Source: Saprospiraceae bacterium
GTDB taxonomy: Bacteria; Bacteroidota; Bacteroidia; Chitinophagales; Saprospiraceae
Reading direction: 5' to 3'
NCBI GenBank assembly: GCA_016717265.1
Contig: JADKFX010000001.1
Location: forward strand, 2,492,501 to 2,556,500
DNA: 64,000 nucleotides
Shown: positions 37,412-46,501 of the stretch, piece after piece
Position numbering within the stretch: the stretch's first letter is position 1
How the letters are laid out: each line of letters begins with the position of its first letter
Position numbers and translations under genes: made by a program
Notes under the pieces: model-generated
Database searches by the model: none
Told to the model about the DNA's origin: nothing
What the model saw: the letters and a program-made list of their open reading frames with translations, nothing else

Positions 37412-38755
37412 ATGAATTCAATACAATTACCATCCAGAGATAAATTGATTTTAGGAATCATGGGATTCATTGGAATCATTTCACTGGTCGCCATTTTTTT
37501 AAATGATGATGCATTGCATACCAGGTTTTGGAGTAGTTTATTGCACAATGGAGTATTTTTTACGTTGATTTCCATGATGGCAATCTTTTTTGTTTGTGTC
37601 AGTAGAACGGCATATGCAGGATGGAATGTTGGATTTAAAAGAGTGTGGGAAGCAATGGCTCAATTTATGTGGGTAGGCTTTTTCATTATGATGATTATTG
37701 CTTTAGGCGTTTATTTTGGTTGGCATCATTTATACCATTGGTCTGATCAGGAAACAGTTGCAAATGATGCAGTTTTAAAAGGTAAATCCTCATTTTTAAA
37801 TAAAAATATTTATACATTTTTAGGTTTGGGAATTTTAGCATCCTGGATATTTTTTGCAACTAAAATTCGCACGCTAAGTATTGCAGAAGATGATCATGGT
37901 GACGGTAAGTTTGAACATTATAATAAAATGAAATTTTGGGCTGCAATTTTTCTTCCTGTTGCAGGATTTACAAGTGCCGTAGTGATCTGGTTATGGTACA
38001 TGTCTATTGATCCACATTGGTACAGTACGATGTTCGCTTGGTATACAGGAACCAGTTGCTTCGTAAGTATGATTGCATTGACAATCTTGTTTTTGATTTA
38101 TTTAAAATCAAGAGGGTATTATCATAACGTAAATCAAGAACACTTTCATGATCTAGGTAAATTTATGTTTGCATTCAGTGTATTTTGGACGTATTTGTGG
38201 TTTTCTCAATATATGCTAATTTGGTATGGAAATAATGGTGAGGAAACCGTTTATTTTCAAACGCGTATTCAGCAATATCCAATACTGTTTTTTGGTAATC
38301 TTATATTAAATTTTGCATTGCCATTTTTAATATTAATGAGAAATGATAATAAGCGAAAGTATGGTACCTTAATAGGCGTAGGTATTATCGTATTTTTTGG
38401 ACATTGGTGGGATACCTTTCAAATGGTAAAACCGGGCACACTGCATACTTCCCATGAAGTTCTTATGGAAAGAAATCATGCTGCAGCTGGAAATCCTAGT
38501 ACCCATGAACTTAATTTATCAAAACAAAAGGATACAGAACATACTAACGCCGGACATGATCAAGGAGGTGCAGAACATGTTGGCCACGATACGAAACCAA
38601 CGATTGGTTATTATATTCCTGGATTAGCAGATATAGGATTATTAATTGGTTTTCTAGCATTGTTTTTTGCTACAACCTTGCATTTTCTTTCAAAAGCACC
38701 GTTGGTAGCTAAGAATGATCCATTTTATGAAGAAAGTTTACATCACCATGTATAG
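37412..38755 (+). CDS. actF: Alternative complex III subunit ActF
   Basis: Second NrfD-like integral membrane subunit, 447 aa and about ten hydrophobic segments, annotated in relatives as quinol:cytochrome c oxidoreductase. Strings such as FGWHHLYHWSD, VVIWLWYMSIDPHWYSTMF and FWTYLWFSQYMLIWYGN are typical. A His/Gly-rich loop between the last helices (residues ~375-400, with HTNAGHDQGGAEHVGHD) is an insertion that could bind metal or be a flexible linker. It starts 32 bp after actE and 21 bp before coxB. Confidence 0.94.
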   Translation: MNSIQLPSRDKLILGIMGFIGIISLVAIFLNDDALHTRFWSSLLHNGVFFTLISMMAIFFVCVSRTAYAGWNVGFKRVWEAMAQFMWVGFFIMMIIALGVYFGWHHLYHWSDQETVANDAVLKGKSSFLNKNIYTFLGLGILASWIFFATKIRTLSIAEDDHGDGKFEHYNKMKFWAAIFLPVAGFTSAVVIWLWYMSIDPHWYSTMFAWYTGTSCFVSMIALTILFLIYLKSRGYYHNVNQEHFHDLGKFMFAFSVFWTYLWFSQYMLIWYGNNGEETVYFQTRIQQYPILFFGNLILNFALPFLILMRNDNKRKYGTLIGVGIIVFFGHWWDTFQMVKPGTLHTSHEVLMERNHAAAGNPSTHELNLSKQKDTEHTNAGHDQGGAEHVGHDTKPTIGYYIPGLADIGLLIGFLALFFATTLHFLSKAPLVAKNDPFYEESLHHHV

Positions 38756-38776
38756 TAATAGATAAAGTATATAATA

Positions 38777-40282
38777 ATGACAGCTTTAATAACAATTCTT
38801 TCGGTCATACTATTATTTGTAGTATTACTTCAAATAGCGAAGATTAATGATATCACATCAGAAATTAAGGGTGATGAAGAGACACAAACCCAAAGTTCAG
38901 ACCTTAATGGAAAGTGGTTAATGATCTTTTGTGTTCTATTTTTAGGATCATTTTTTTGGAGTGCACTTTATTATTCTAACAGATTACTTGGATACGGTCC
39001 ATTGAAATCTGCTTCTGAACATGGCGGATCCATAGATTCTATGTTTAATGTGACTTTAGTTTTTACCGGAATTGTTTTTATATTATGTCATATTGCTTTA
39101 TTTTGGTTCGCATACAAATACAGATATCGTACTGGTAAAAAAGCTTTGTTTTTACCGCATGATAATCGATTAGAAATAATTTGGACGGCATTACCGGCTT
39201 TGGTAATGACAATTTTAGTTGTTCAAGGATTAGTCACCTGGAATAAGGTTATGGCGGATGTTAGTGTTGGTGAAGATTTCATTGAAATTGAAGCTACTGC
39301 CTGGCAGTTTGCATGGAATCTTAGATACCCTGGAACAGATGGCAAATTAGGTGTAAAAGATTTTAGACTTATTAAACCGGGAGTTAATGAACTCGGACAA
39401 GATTGGCATGATGAACGAAATTTAGATGATTATAATGCAGATGAATTAGTATTACCTAAAGGTAAAAAAGTTCGTGTTCGTATCATTGCTCGGGATGTTT
39501 TACATAATTTTTATTTGCCTCACTTTAGAGTTAAAATGGATGCCGTTCCTGGTATTCCAACATATTTTATATTTACTCCCATTAAAACAACAGATGAATT
39601 CAGGCAGGAATTAAGAAAATATCCAGAGTACCAATTGCCATCAGATCCTAATGATCCAAATAGTGAACCTAAATGGAAAGCATTTAATTATGAATTAGCC
39701 TGCGCAGAATTATGTGGCAAAGGTCATTATAGCATGCGAAGATTAGTTAAAATAGTTTCTCCGGAAGAGTGGGAGAAGTGGAACAAATCTCAAAAATCTT
39801 TTTATTTTAGTGCTATTCGGAATACTGATGAAGATCCATTTAAAGGGAAACCAATACATGCAGAAGCACTACTTAAAGGGGAAGAAATGAAAGGCATGTT
39901 AAAAAAAGCATTAGATACAGCAAATGCTAATATGGATGATCGAACCCTTCGTTTAGATAATATTTATTTTGAAACGGGTTCTTCTAAATTAAGTATCGAA
40001 TCCGAAATTGCCTTAAATATCTTAAAGGAAACATTTGATCAATATCCTAAATTAAAAGTGGAGGTTAGTGGCCATACCGATAATGTGGGAGACCTATCCT
40101 TGAATATGAAATTATCTCAAGAACGGGCCTTGGCTGTAAAAGATTTTTTAGTTTCTAAAGGAATACCTGGTGACAAAATATCATCATTAGGGCTTGGACC
40201 AAACAAACCAGTGGAATCAAATGATACAGATGCTGGTAAATCTAAAAACAGAAGAATTGAATTTAAAATTTTATCTTTTTAA
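38777..40282 (+). CDS. coxB: Cytochrome c oxidase subunit II fused to an OmpA-like peptidoglycan-binding domain
   Basis: 501 aa. Residues 1-20 and 46-65 are two extra N-terminal hydrophobic segments. Residues 89-112 and 133-152 are the usual subunit II hairpin, after which the chain is periplasmic. The CuA site is complete: H243 (VLHNFYLPH), C309, E311, C313, H317 and M320 (CAELCGKGHYSM). After a charged linker (~340-388), residues 390-501 form an OmpA C-terminal domain: NIYFETGSSKLS, GHTDNVG with D435, LSQERALAVK with R450, and KSKNRRIEF. The Asp-Arg spacing of 15 matches the diaminopimelate-binding pair of OmpA. The frame is open throughout. The fusion would tether the oxidase to the cell wall. 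Confidence 0.95.
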   Translation: MTALITILSVILLFVVLLQIAKINDITSEIKGDEETQTQSSDLNGKWLMIFCVLFLGSFFWSALYYSNRLLGYGPLKSASEHGGSIDSMFNVTLVFTGIVFILCHIALFWFAYKYRYRTGKKALFLPHDNRLEIIWTALPALVMTILVVQGLVTWNKVMADVSVGEDFIEIEATAWQFAWNLRYPGTDGKLGVKDFRLIKPGVNELGQDWHDERNLDDYNADELVLPKGKKVRVRIIARDVLHNFYLPHFRVKMDAVPGIPTYFIFTPIKTTDEFRQELRKYPEYQLPSDPNDPNSEPKWKAFNYELACAELCGKGHYSMRRLVKIVSPEEWEKWNKSQKSFYFSAIRNTDEDPFKGKPIHAEALLKGEEMKGMLKKALDTANANMDDRTLRLDNIYFETGSSKLSIESEIALNILKETFDQYPKLKVEVSGHTDNVGDLSLNMKLSQERALAVKDFLVSKGIPGDKISSLGLGPNKPVESNDTDAGKSKNRRIEFKILSF

Positions 40283-40292
40283 TACATAAACT

Positions 40293-42143
40293 ATGTCAGC
40301 AAATCATCCAAACAATGTTGAAAAAGATAAACTAATCCAAGAATTGGGTTATGATGATCATTTTCATGAACATCATCATGGGGATAAATATCAGACTAAT
40401 TTCTTAACTACTTATATTTTTTCCCAGGATCATAAAATTATAGCTCGTCAATTTTTAATTACAGGAATTTTCTGGGCAATAATTGGTGCAGCGATGTCAA
40501 TTATATTCAGATTGCAATTAGGGTTTCCGGACGCAGATATGGCATGGTTACGTCCTATTTTAGGTCACTGGATAACTATAAATGATGCCGGAATTGGCCG
40601 CTTAGATCCGGAATTTTATTATGCCTTGGTGACAATGCATGGTACTATTATCGTATTCTTTGTATTAACAGCAGGCTTGAGTGGAACCTTTAGTAATCTT
40701 TTGATTCCACTTCAGATTGGAGCAAGAGATATGGCATCTCCATTTTTGAATATGTTGTCATATTGGTTCTTTTTCATGTCATCGGTGGTTATGTTTTACA
40801 GTCTGTTTATTAGTACAGGACCATTCTCAGGAGGCTGGACGGCTTATCCGCCATTAAGTGCATTGCCACAAGCTTCCATTGGTAGTGGTGCCGGTATGAC
40901 CTTATGGACTGTTTCGTTGGTGTTATTTGTAGTTTCTGTATTATTAGGTGGAATGAATTATATCACCACGATTTTAAACCTTAGAACAAAGGGAATGAGC
41001 ATGTGGAGAATGCCTTTAACAATCTGGGCATTTTTGGTGACAGCAATCCTAGGATTACTTTCTTTTCCAGTTTTAGCTTCTGGTTTTTTCCTTTTACTTT
41101 TCGACCGTAGTTTAGGTACAAGTTTTTATTTATCGGATATATTTATAAATGGTCAGGCTTTAGACCGAATAGGAGGTAGCCCAATTTTATATCAGCATAT
41201 TTTTTGGTTTTTGGGTCATCCAGAAGTTTATATTATTATACTTCCAGCAATGGGTATCGTTTCGGAAGTTTTATCAGTACATGCTAGAAAACCAATTTTT
41301 GGTTATCGCGCCATGGTTTATTCAATTTTAGCAATCGCATTTTTATCCTTTATAGTATGGGCACATCATATGTTTATGTCTGGTGTGAATCCATTTATTT
41401 CAAACTTCTTTGTTGTTTTTACGCTCATTATTGCGGTACCCTCCGCCGTCAAGGTATTCAACTGGATAAGTACCTTGTATGGTGGTAATATTCGTTTAAA
41501 TACACCTATGCTTTTTTGTATTGGTTTTGTGTCGATGTTTATTTCTGGAGGATTAACAGGTATATTTTTAGGAAATTCAGCAATCGATATTCAGCAACAT
41601 GATACCTATTTTGTTGTTGCACATTTTCATATTGTGATGGGGGTAGCTGCATTTTTTGGAATGTTTGCTGGAGTGTATAATTGGTTTCCAAAAATGTTTG
41701 GTCGTTTTATGAATGAAACTTTAGGAAAAATACATTTTTGGATTTCTATGATTGGTGCGTATGCAGTTTTTGGTCCAATGCATTATATTGGAATGGCTGG
41801 TGTGCCAAGAAGGTATTATCGTTTTGATAGTTTTGATGCTTTCAAAGACTTTGATGATTTAAATAAGTTTATCACAATTGCTGCTATTGTTACTTTTTTC
41901 GGACAGATTTTATTTGTAGTAAACTTTTTCTGGAGTATGTATCGCGGCCGCAAGATGACAGAACAAAATCCATATGGTTCAAATTCTTTGGAATGGACAA
42001 CACCAATTGATGCAGGTCATGGAAACTGGCCAGAAAAGATTCCAACGGTTCAGCGTTGGGCATACGACTATGGTAAAGATGATAAGGAATTTATACAACA
42101 GCATGTTCCTTTGCAAGAAGGCGAAGAACCAAGCAGTCATTAA
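40293..42143 (+). CDS. coxA: Cytochrome c oxidase subunit I
   Basis: Catalytic heme-copper oxidase subunit, 616 aa and about twelve helices. It has WFLGHPEVYIIILPAMG, with the cross-linked His-Tyr CuB region. WAHHMFMSG carries two CuB His ligands. The low-spin and high-spin heme ligands lie in TMHGTIIVFF and VVAHFHIVMG. The HPEVY motif marks an A-type oxidase. The N-terminus has an unusual His-rich cytoplasmic stretch (DDHFHEHHHGDK). It starts 10 bp after coxB. Confidence 0.97.
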   Translation: MSANHPNNVEKDKLIQELGYDDHFHEHHHGDKYQTNFLTTYIFSQDHKIIARQFLITGIFWAIIGAAMSIIFRLQLGFPDADMAWLRPILGHWITINDAGIGRLDPEFYYALVTMHGTIIVFFVLTAGLSGTFSNLLIPLQIGARDMASPFLNMLSYWFFFMSSVVMFYSLFISTGPFSGGWTAYPPLSALPQASIGSGAGMTLWTVSLVLFVVSVLLGGMNYITTILNLRTKGMSMWRMPLTIWAFLVTAILGLLSFPVLASGFFLLLFDRSLGTSFYLSDIFINGQALDRIGGSPILYQHIFWFLGHPEVYIIILPAMGIVSEVLSVHARKPIFGYRAMVYSILAIAFLSFIVWAHHMFMSGVNPFISNFFVVFTLIIAVPSAVKVFNWISTLYGGNIRLNTPMLFCIGFVSMFISGGLTGIFLGNSAIDIQQHDTYFVVAHFHIVMGVAAFFGMFAGVYNWFPKMFGRFMNETLGKIHFWISMIGAYAVFGPMHYIGMAGVPRRYYRFDSFDAFKDFDDLNKFITIAAIVTFFGQILFVVNFFWSMYRGRKMTEQNPYGSNSLEWTTPIDAGHGNWPEKIPTVQRWAYDYGKDDKEFIQQHVPLQEGEEPSSH

Positions 42144-42165
42144 TTAAATTTTAATATTCAATACA

Positions 42166-43056
42166 TTGAATCATTTTAAAACTACTGTTCTAAATTATTC
42201 CTTCATTCACGATGTTGGAATTTTGGTTAAGTTTAAACTTAGCTTGATGGTAGTATTTTCTTCAGCCTTGAGTTATGTGATTTTAGCTAAAGATAATTTT
42301 CATATTCAAGAATTTTTATTTTTATGTTTTGGTGGTTTATTTATAACATTTGCTGCGAATGCATTGAATCAATGCCTTGAACGGGATTACGATAAATTAA
42401 TGCTTAGGACCGCAAATCGCCCACTTGCCGAAGGTCGAATGACGGTATCACTTTCTGTATTAATTTCGGGCTTATTGTGTACCATGGGAGTATTATTGCT
42501 GGCTATGATAAGTCCAGAAGCGGCTACTCTGGGAATGTTGTCATTTGTTTTATATGCATTTGTCTACACCCCTTTAAAACGGTATTCAACATTAGCAATT
42601 CCAATTGGTGCAATCCCTGGAGCACTTCCAACTTTAATTGCTGGAGTTGCAGCTTGTCAAGGTTTTTCATTTGAAGCATTTTGTTTATTTGGAATTCAAT
42701 ACTTATGGCAGTTTCCACATTTTTGGTCAATCGCATGGCTTGGTCATGATGATTATAAAAGAGCAGGATTTAAATTAATAAAAGATATTGAAGGTAGACC
42801 GGACCCCAAATACGGTTTATATTCTTCAATTTATGCTGCATTAAGTATATTTTTTATTTTATGGTTTTATCTCACAAACCAATTGGAAGTAATCATCGCT
42901 GCTTTATTGTTGTTTGTTGTAATAACTTATGTGTTTTACGGTTGGAATCTTTATAAATATAATGATGCAAGTGCAGCACGAAAATTGATGTTCTGTTCAA
43001 TCCTTTATTTGCCAATTATATTATTTCTTTTTTTAATCAATAATATAATTCATTGA
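42166..43056 (+). CDS. cyoE: Protoheme IX farnesyltransferase (heme O synthase)
   Basis: UbiA-type prenyltransferase of 296 aa with about eight helices that makes heme O for the oxidase. The Asp-rich prenyl-diphosphate site is NQCLERDYDKLMLRTANRPL, and the second is WLGHDDYKRAGFK. The frame begins at a TTG codon (42166); the first in-frame ATG at 42247 would cut into the first helix, so a TTG start is preferred but not certain. Also called ctaB. It overlaps the following subunit III gene by one base (TGATG). Confidence 0.93.
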   Translation: MNHFKTTVLNYSFIHDVGILVKFKLSLMVVFSSALSYVILAKDNFHIQEFLFLCFGGLFITFAANALNQCLERDYDKLMLRTANRPLAEGRMTVSLSVLISGLLCTMGVLLLAMISPEAATLGMLSFVLYAFVYTPLKRYSTLAIPIGAIPGALPTLIAGVAACQGFSFEAFCLFGIQYLWQFPHFWSIAWLGHDDYKRAGFKLIKDIEGRPDPKYGLYSSIYAALSIFFILWFYLTNQLEVIIAALLLFVVITYVFYGWNLYKYNDASAARKLMFCSILYLPIILFLFLINNIIH

Positions 43057-43637
43057 TGCCAATAATTCAAATGATCGATAAAAACCTTGGCCCAAGCCGT
43101 TATCAGGCTTTGCGCTTTGGTTTATGGATTGCGATGGCATCCATAACAATGATGTTTGCAGCATTGACGAGTGCTTATTTGGTTAGAAAACCAGCTGGAA
43201 ACTGGTATGAATTTAAATTACCATTTCAATTTTTTATTAGTACGATTTTAATTTTTCTTTCGTCCTTAGTTATTGAATGGGCTTTTCAAAGTTTTAAAAA
43301 GGGAAATGAGAATTCTTACAAGTTTGGAATTTTAGCAAGTTTTTTATTGGGAATTTCATTTTTAGGATCTCAGATTTTAGCTTGGAAATCATTGACTGCT
43401 CAGGGAATTACAATTGATCTTACAGTCTCTGGGTCTTTTTTATATGCTTTATCGGGAATTCATGCAGCGCACGTCTTAGGAGGAATTGCCGCATTAATGG
43501 TTAGTTTATTAACCGCTTTTTTAATCAAATTTGAAGTGAGTCCAATGCGAATTTTAAAATTCGATTTGGTAAGACAATATTGGCATTTTGTAGATATCCT
43601 CTGGATTTATTTATTAATCTTTTTAATATTACAATAG
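43056..43637 (+). CDS. Cytochrome c oxidase subunit III-like protein (short copy)
   Basis: Heme-copper oxidase subunit III family, 193 aa from ATG 43056 and five hydrophobic segments. Visible are LRFGLWIAMASITMMFAALTSAYLVRK at the start, SGIHAAHVLGGIAAL, and YWHFVDILWIYLLIFL at the end, which is the family's terminal signature. It is shorter than the next gene's product, as is usual in Bacteroidota where two subunit III genes sit in tandem. It carries the core helices without the longer periplasmic insert. Confidence 0.93.
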   Translation: MPIIQMIDKNLGPSRYQALRFGLWIAMASITMMFAALTSAYLVRKPAGNWYEFKLPFQFFISTILIFLSSLVIEWAFQSFKKGNENSYKFGILASFLLGISFLGSQILAWKSLTAQGITIDLTVSGSFLYALSGIHAAHVLGGIAALMVSLLTAFLIKFEVSPMRILKFDLVRQYWHFVDILWIYLLIFLILQ

Positions 43638-43651
43638 ATAAAAAATTTAAA

Positions 43652-44494
43652 ATGGCATCTGAACAAACTTTACATACACACGATATAAACGAGCAAGAAT
43701 CGGTTTGGATGGGTGGAAAAGAACCATTTAAAGCGAGTTACGGCAAGCTTATGATGTGGTATTTTCTATTATCAGACGCATTTACGTTTGCAGGATTTTT
43801 AATTGCTTATGGAACTTTAAGGTTTAGTAGTGCAACATGGCCTGTACCGGATTTTGTTTTTTCAAGCTTACCAGGCGGAATTCATCATAAGCCATTGATA
43901 TTTGTAACTTTCATGACCTTCGTACTGATTGTAAGTAGCGTTACGATGGTTCGTGCAGTGCAAGAGGGCCATCGCTATAACAAAAAAGGGGTTGTTTTCT
44001 GGATGTTGATGACAATTTTAGGAGGCTTATGCTTTTTAGGATGTCAGGCTTGGGAATGGACGACCTTAATGGGTGGAGAACATATGACAATTCATAAAAA
44101 TCCATTTGGTACCCATATAGAATCAGGTGTTTATTTAGAAGGAGATGGGCACGATGTAAAGGCAGGTGATACATTTCATATTGGAACTACATATTTAATT
44201 CATAAACATGGTGAAGACTGGGCACCTTTAAAATACAAAGTGACTTCCGGGGATATTAAAGAACAGCAATTTGGGCCTAAAGCATTTGGCGCTTTATTCT
44301 TTTTTATAACAGGATTTCATGGTTTTCACGTATTGAGTGGGGTAGCGTTTTTATTAATTATTATGATAAATGTTGCTAGCGGTGTTTATGCCCAACGAAA
44401 AAATCATTACGAAATGGTTGAAAAAATAGGGCTTTATTGGCATTTTGTAGACTTGGTATGGGTATTTGTATTCTTGGTATTTTATCTACTTTAA
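43652..44494 (+). CDS. coxC: Cytochrome c oxidase subunit III (long copy)
   Basis: 280 aa from ATG 43652 (the open frame extends upstream into the previous gene, but the MASEQTLHTHDIN start gives a normal N-terminus after a 14-bp gap). Helices include MMWYFLLSDAFTFAGFLIAYG, HKPLIFVTFMTFVLIVSSV and the C-terminal YWHFVDLVWVFVFLVFYL signature. A ~65-residue hydrophilic insert (MTIHKNPFGTHIESGVYLEG... to KAFGA) lies between helices, with several His residues and no known role. Paralogous to the preceding gene. Confidence 0.94.
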   Translation: MASEQTLHTHDINEQESVWMGGKEPFKASYGKLMMWYFLLSDAFTFAGFLIAYGTLRFSSATWPVPDFVFSSLPGGIHHKPLIFVTFMTFVLIVSSVTMVRAVQEGHRYNKKGVVFWMLMTILGGLCFLGCQAWEWTTLMGGEHMTIHKNPFGTHIESGVYLEGDGHDVKAGDTFHIGTTYLIHKHGEDWAPLKYKVTSGDIKEQQFGPKAFGALFFFITGFHGFHVLSGVAFLLIIMINVASGVYAQRKNHYEMVEKIGLYWHFVDLVWVFVFLVFYLL

Positions 44495-44512
44495 TTCAAA
44501 TTTTATAGAAAA

Positions 44513-44998
44513 ATGGCACATTTAAGTTACGAGGAAGGTAAAAAAGTAGTATTCAAAGGTTTTGTACTGTTGGGTATAGTAACGATTTTAGAAGTTATGG
44601 TGGCCTTAGTGGGTAAAGGCTATATTATTCATGGCTTTCATTTACCCCGTTCTATCATGTATTTATTGATGATTTCAATGTCAATTTATAAGGCATATTA
44701 TATCATTTTCGAATTCATGCACATGCGATATGAAGTACCTGGACTTATGAGAAGTGTATTAATGCCAACAATGTTATTGATTTGGGCTATTATAGCGTTC
44801 TTTACAGAAGGAAATACATGGTATCATTGGAGAAAACAAGTAAATGATAGACCCATTGCACAATTTTCTATGCCGTCTTCTCATCATAATAAAGAAACCA
44901 TACATTCAAATACAACGGATACCACCCAACATGATAATATCCTGAATGTGAAGCATAATACAGAAGCTGTTGATAGTAATGCACATAAAGCTCATTAA
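44513..44998 (+). CDS. Cytochrome c oxidase subunit IV (prokaryotic type)
   Basis: Small three-helix accessory subunit of caa3-type oxidases, 161 aa. Helices are FKGFVLLGIVTILEVMVALV, SIMYLLMISMSIYKAYYIIF and SVLMPTMLLIWAIIAFF. FMHMRYEVPGL between helices two and three is typical of the family. A polar Asn/Thr/His-rich C-terminal tail of about 45 residues is extra and of unknown role. It starts 18 bp after subunit III and is followed by a 62-bp spacer before the SCO-like gene. Confidence 0.92.
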   Translation: MAHLSYEEGKKVVFKGFVLLGIVTILEVMVALVGKGYIIHGFHLPRSIMYLLMISMSIYKAYYIIFEFMHMRYEVPGLMRSVLMPTMLLIWAIIAFFTEGNTWYHWRKQVNDRPIAQFSMPSSHHNKETIHSNTTDTTQHDNILNVKHNTEAVDSNAHKAH

Positions 44999-45060
44999 TA
45001 ATATTAATGAGTTTAAACAATAAAGCCTGTTCGATACTTATATAATCCAAACGCTTTGCT

Positions 45061-45642
45061 ATGAAGAAAGTATTGACCAATCTTATGCTTGCAGTAATTT
45101 TGATTGGCTTGCCATTGTTTGCTTGGTATTACTTAGACTCAGGTACAAAGATGCGGAAGGAAGCTATGCTTGATTTAGAACCTAAAGCAGAGATGGGTAA
45201 CTTTCAATCAGTGACGGATCAAGATTCTTTATTTTACTCCGAAAGCTTAATTGGCAAACGGTGGATTATCGGGGTCATTGGCGCCGATTCACTCAGAGCT
45301 AAAAGTGTTGAAATTTTAAAAAATGTTTATAAACAAGCTAAAGAGGAATTTTCAATAAATATGTATTCTATGATAGGCTTATATCCTGGAGAATTAATCG
45401 GCGATATGAGTAAGAATTTTTCTTTGAGTCAAGATAGAAATTGGATCAAAACATATATGGCTGAAAAGCATATTTATATATTTGGACAAGATGCTTTTTC
45501 TATCCCAGATCAGCTTAAGAATAAAGATCTGATAATTTTCTTAGATGAGTTTGGTAAAATTCGAAATTATTATGATTTGACGAATCCTGAACAGGTAAAA
45601 CATATGGCGCGACAAGTTCCGGTATTTCTTAGTTTAAAATAA
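45061..45642 (+). CDS. SCO1/SenC-like membrane-anchored protein lacking all cysteines
   Basis: 193 aa with one N-terminal membrane anchor (LMLAVILIGLPLFAWYYLD) and a thioredoxin-like periplasmic domain. Position in the operon and segments such as LIGKRWIIGVIGA and IIFLDEFGKIRNYYDLTNPEQVKHMARQ match SCO proteins. SCO normally binds copper through CxxxC and a distal His and loads the CuA site. Here the CxxxC region reads GADSLRAKS and there is no Cys anywhere in the chain. It is therefore a degenerate SCO that cannot bind copper in the known way; it might act as a chaperone or scaffold. Confidence 0.8.
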   Translation: MKKVLTNLMLAVILIGLPLFAWYYLDSGTKMRKEAMLDLEPKAEMGNFQSVTDQDSLFYSESLIGKRWIIGVIGADSLRAKSVEILKNVYKQAKEEFSINMYSMIGLYPGELIGDMSKNFSLSQDRNWIKTYMAEKHIYIFGQDAFSIPDQLKNKDLIIFLDEFGKIRNYYDLTNPEQVKHMARQVPVFLSLK

Positions 45643-45646
45643 ACGT

Positions 45647-46180
45647 ATGCATTGGAGCGAATCAGCGATAAAAAAATTAAATATTTTTGCTACAATATTT
45701 AGTGTTTTAATATTGTTAGTTGTGGTATTTATGCGTAAAATTCATGTCGAATCTACCATCGATTTTTCATTCCTTCCGAAATTTCATTCGAGTTTAAATG
45801 CCTTGTGTGCAGTCGTATTAATTGCAGCATTTGTTCAAATAAAAAAAAGAAACATTCAGAATCACAAACGGCTAATGACTTTAGCAATCAGTATATCTTT
45901 TCTGTTTTTAATCTCCTATGTTATTTATCATATTACAAGTGTAGAAGTAAAATATTGTAAAGAAGGATGGATTCGTTTTATTTATTTTTCATTATTGATA
46001 AGTCATGTTGTTTTATCTGGAATTAGTTTTCCATTTATTGTTTTTACATATGTTCGTGGTTTAACGGAGCAGTTTGAAAGGCATAAAAAATTAGCTAAAA
46101 TTATATTTCCAATTTGGCTATATATCTGCATAAGTGGACCCTTATGCTATTTATTATTAGTTCCTTGTTTTAATACATAA
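45647..46180 (+). CDS. DUF420 membrane protein (CtaM/YozB-like oxidase assembly factor)
   Basis: 177 aa integral membrane protein with five hydrophobic segments. Family features are LPKFHSSLNALCAVVLIAAF and KRNIQNHKRLMTLAIS after the second helix, then HVVLSGISFPFIVFTY. Members of DUF420 (CtaM in Staphylococcus) are needed for assembly of heme-copper oxidases, and this gene sits in the same operon four bases after the SCO-like gene. Two conserved His residues in the membrane segments are candidates for metal or heme contact. Confidence 0.9.
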   Translation: MHWSESAIKKLNIFATIFSVLILLVVVFMRKIHVESTIDFSFLPKFHSSLNALCAVVLIAAFVQIKKRNIQNHKRLMTLAISISFLFLISYVIYHITSVEVKYCKEGWIRFIYFSLLISHVVLSGISFPFIVFTYVRGLTEQFERHKKLAKIIFPIWLYICISGPLCYLLLVPCFNT

Positions 46181-46182
46181 TA

Positions 46183-46419
46183 ATGAATAAAATTATAATT
46201 ATCCTATTTTTAGCATTCGTTATATTATTTTTTAATGATGCTCTATTTGCGCAATGTCCAATGTGTAAGATGGCTGCTGAAACAAATCTTAAGTCTGGTG
46301 GTTCTGCGGGGAAAGGTTTAAACACTGGAATATTATACCTTCTTGCAATGCCTTACTTAATTGTTTTTACACTTATTGTGCTTTGGAGAAGGAATAAGAA
46401 AAAGTTGCTTCAAACCTAA
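46183..46419 (+). CDS. Small CPMC-motif membrane protein
   Basis: 78 aa. A signal-like helix ends FAQ, so the mature protein would begin CPMCKMAAETNL. A second membrane segment (YLLAMPYLIVFTLIVLW) and a basic tail follow. The CxxC with Met, at the membrane surface on the periplasmic side, could bind copper or act in thiol redox. It is the last gene of the respiratory operon, starting 2 bp after the DUF420 gene. I recognise the motif but no named family; a role in oxidase copper supply is inference from position. Confidence 0.75.
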   Translation: MNKIIIILFLAFVILFFNDALFAQCPMCKMAAETNLKSGGSAGKGLNTGILYLLAMPYLIVFTLIVLWRRNKKKLLQT

Positions 46420-46501
46420 TCTGCCACTTAGAAAATCACTACTAGATTTTAATTATTTATAAGCGTGTTAGTGTAAGAATATTTAAAGCTAATTGTAAAA
46501 A

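Noticed and set aside
43580..43651. Upstream extension of the long subunit III gene
   Set aside because: It lies within the preceding subunit III gene in another frame. ATG 43652 gives a normal N-terminus.
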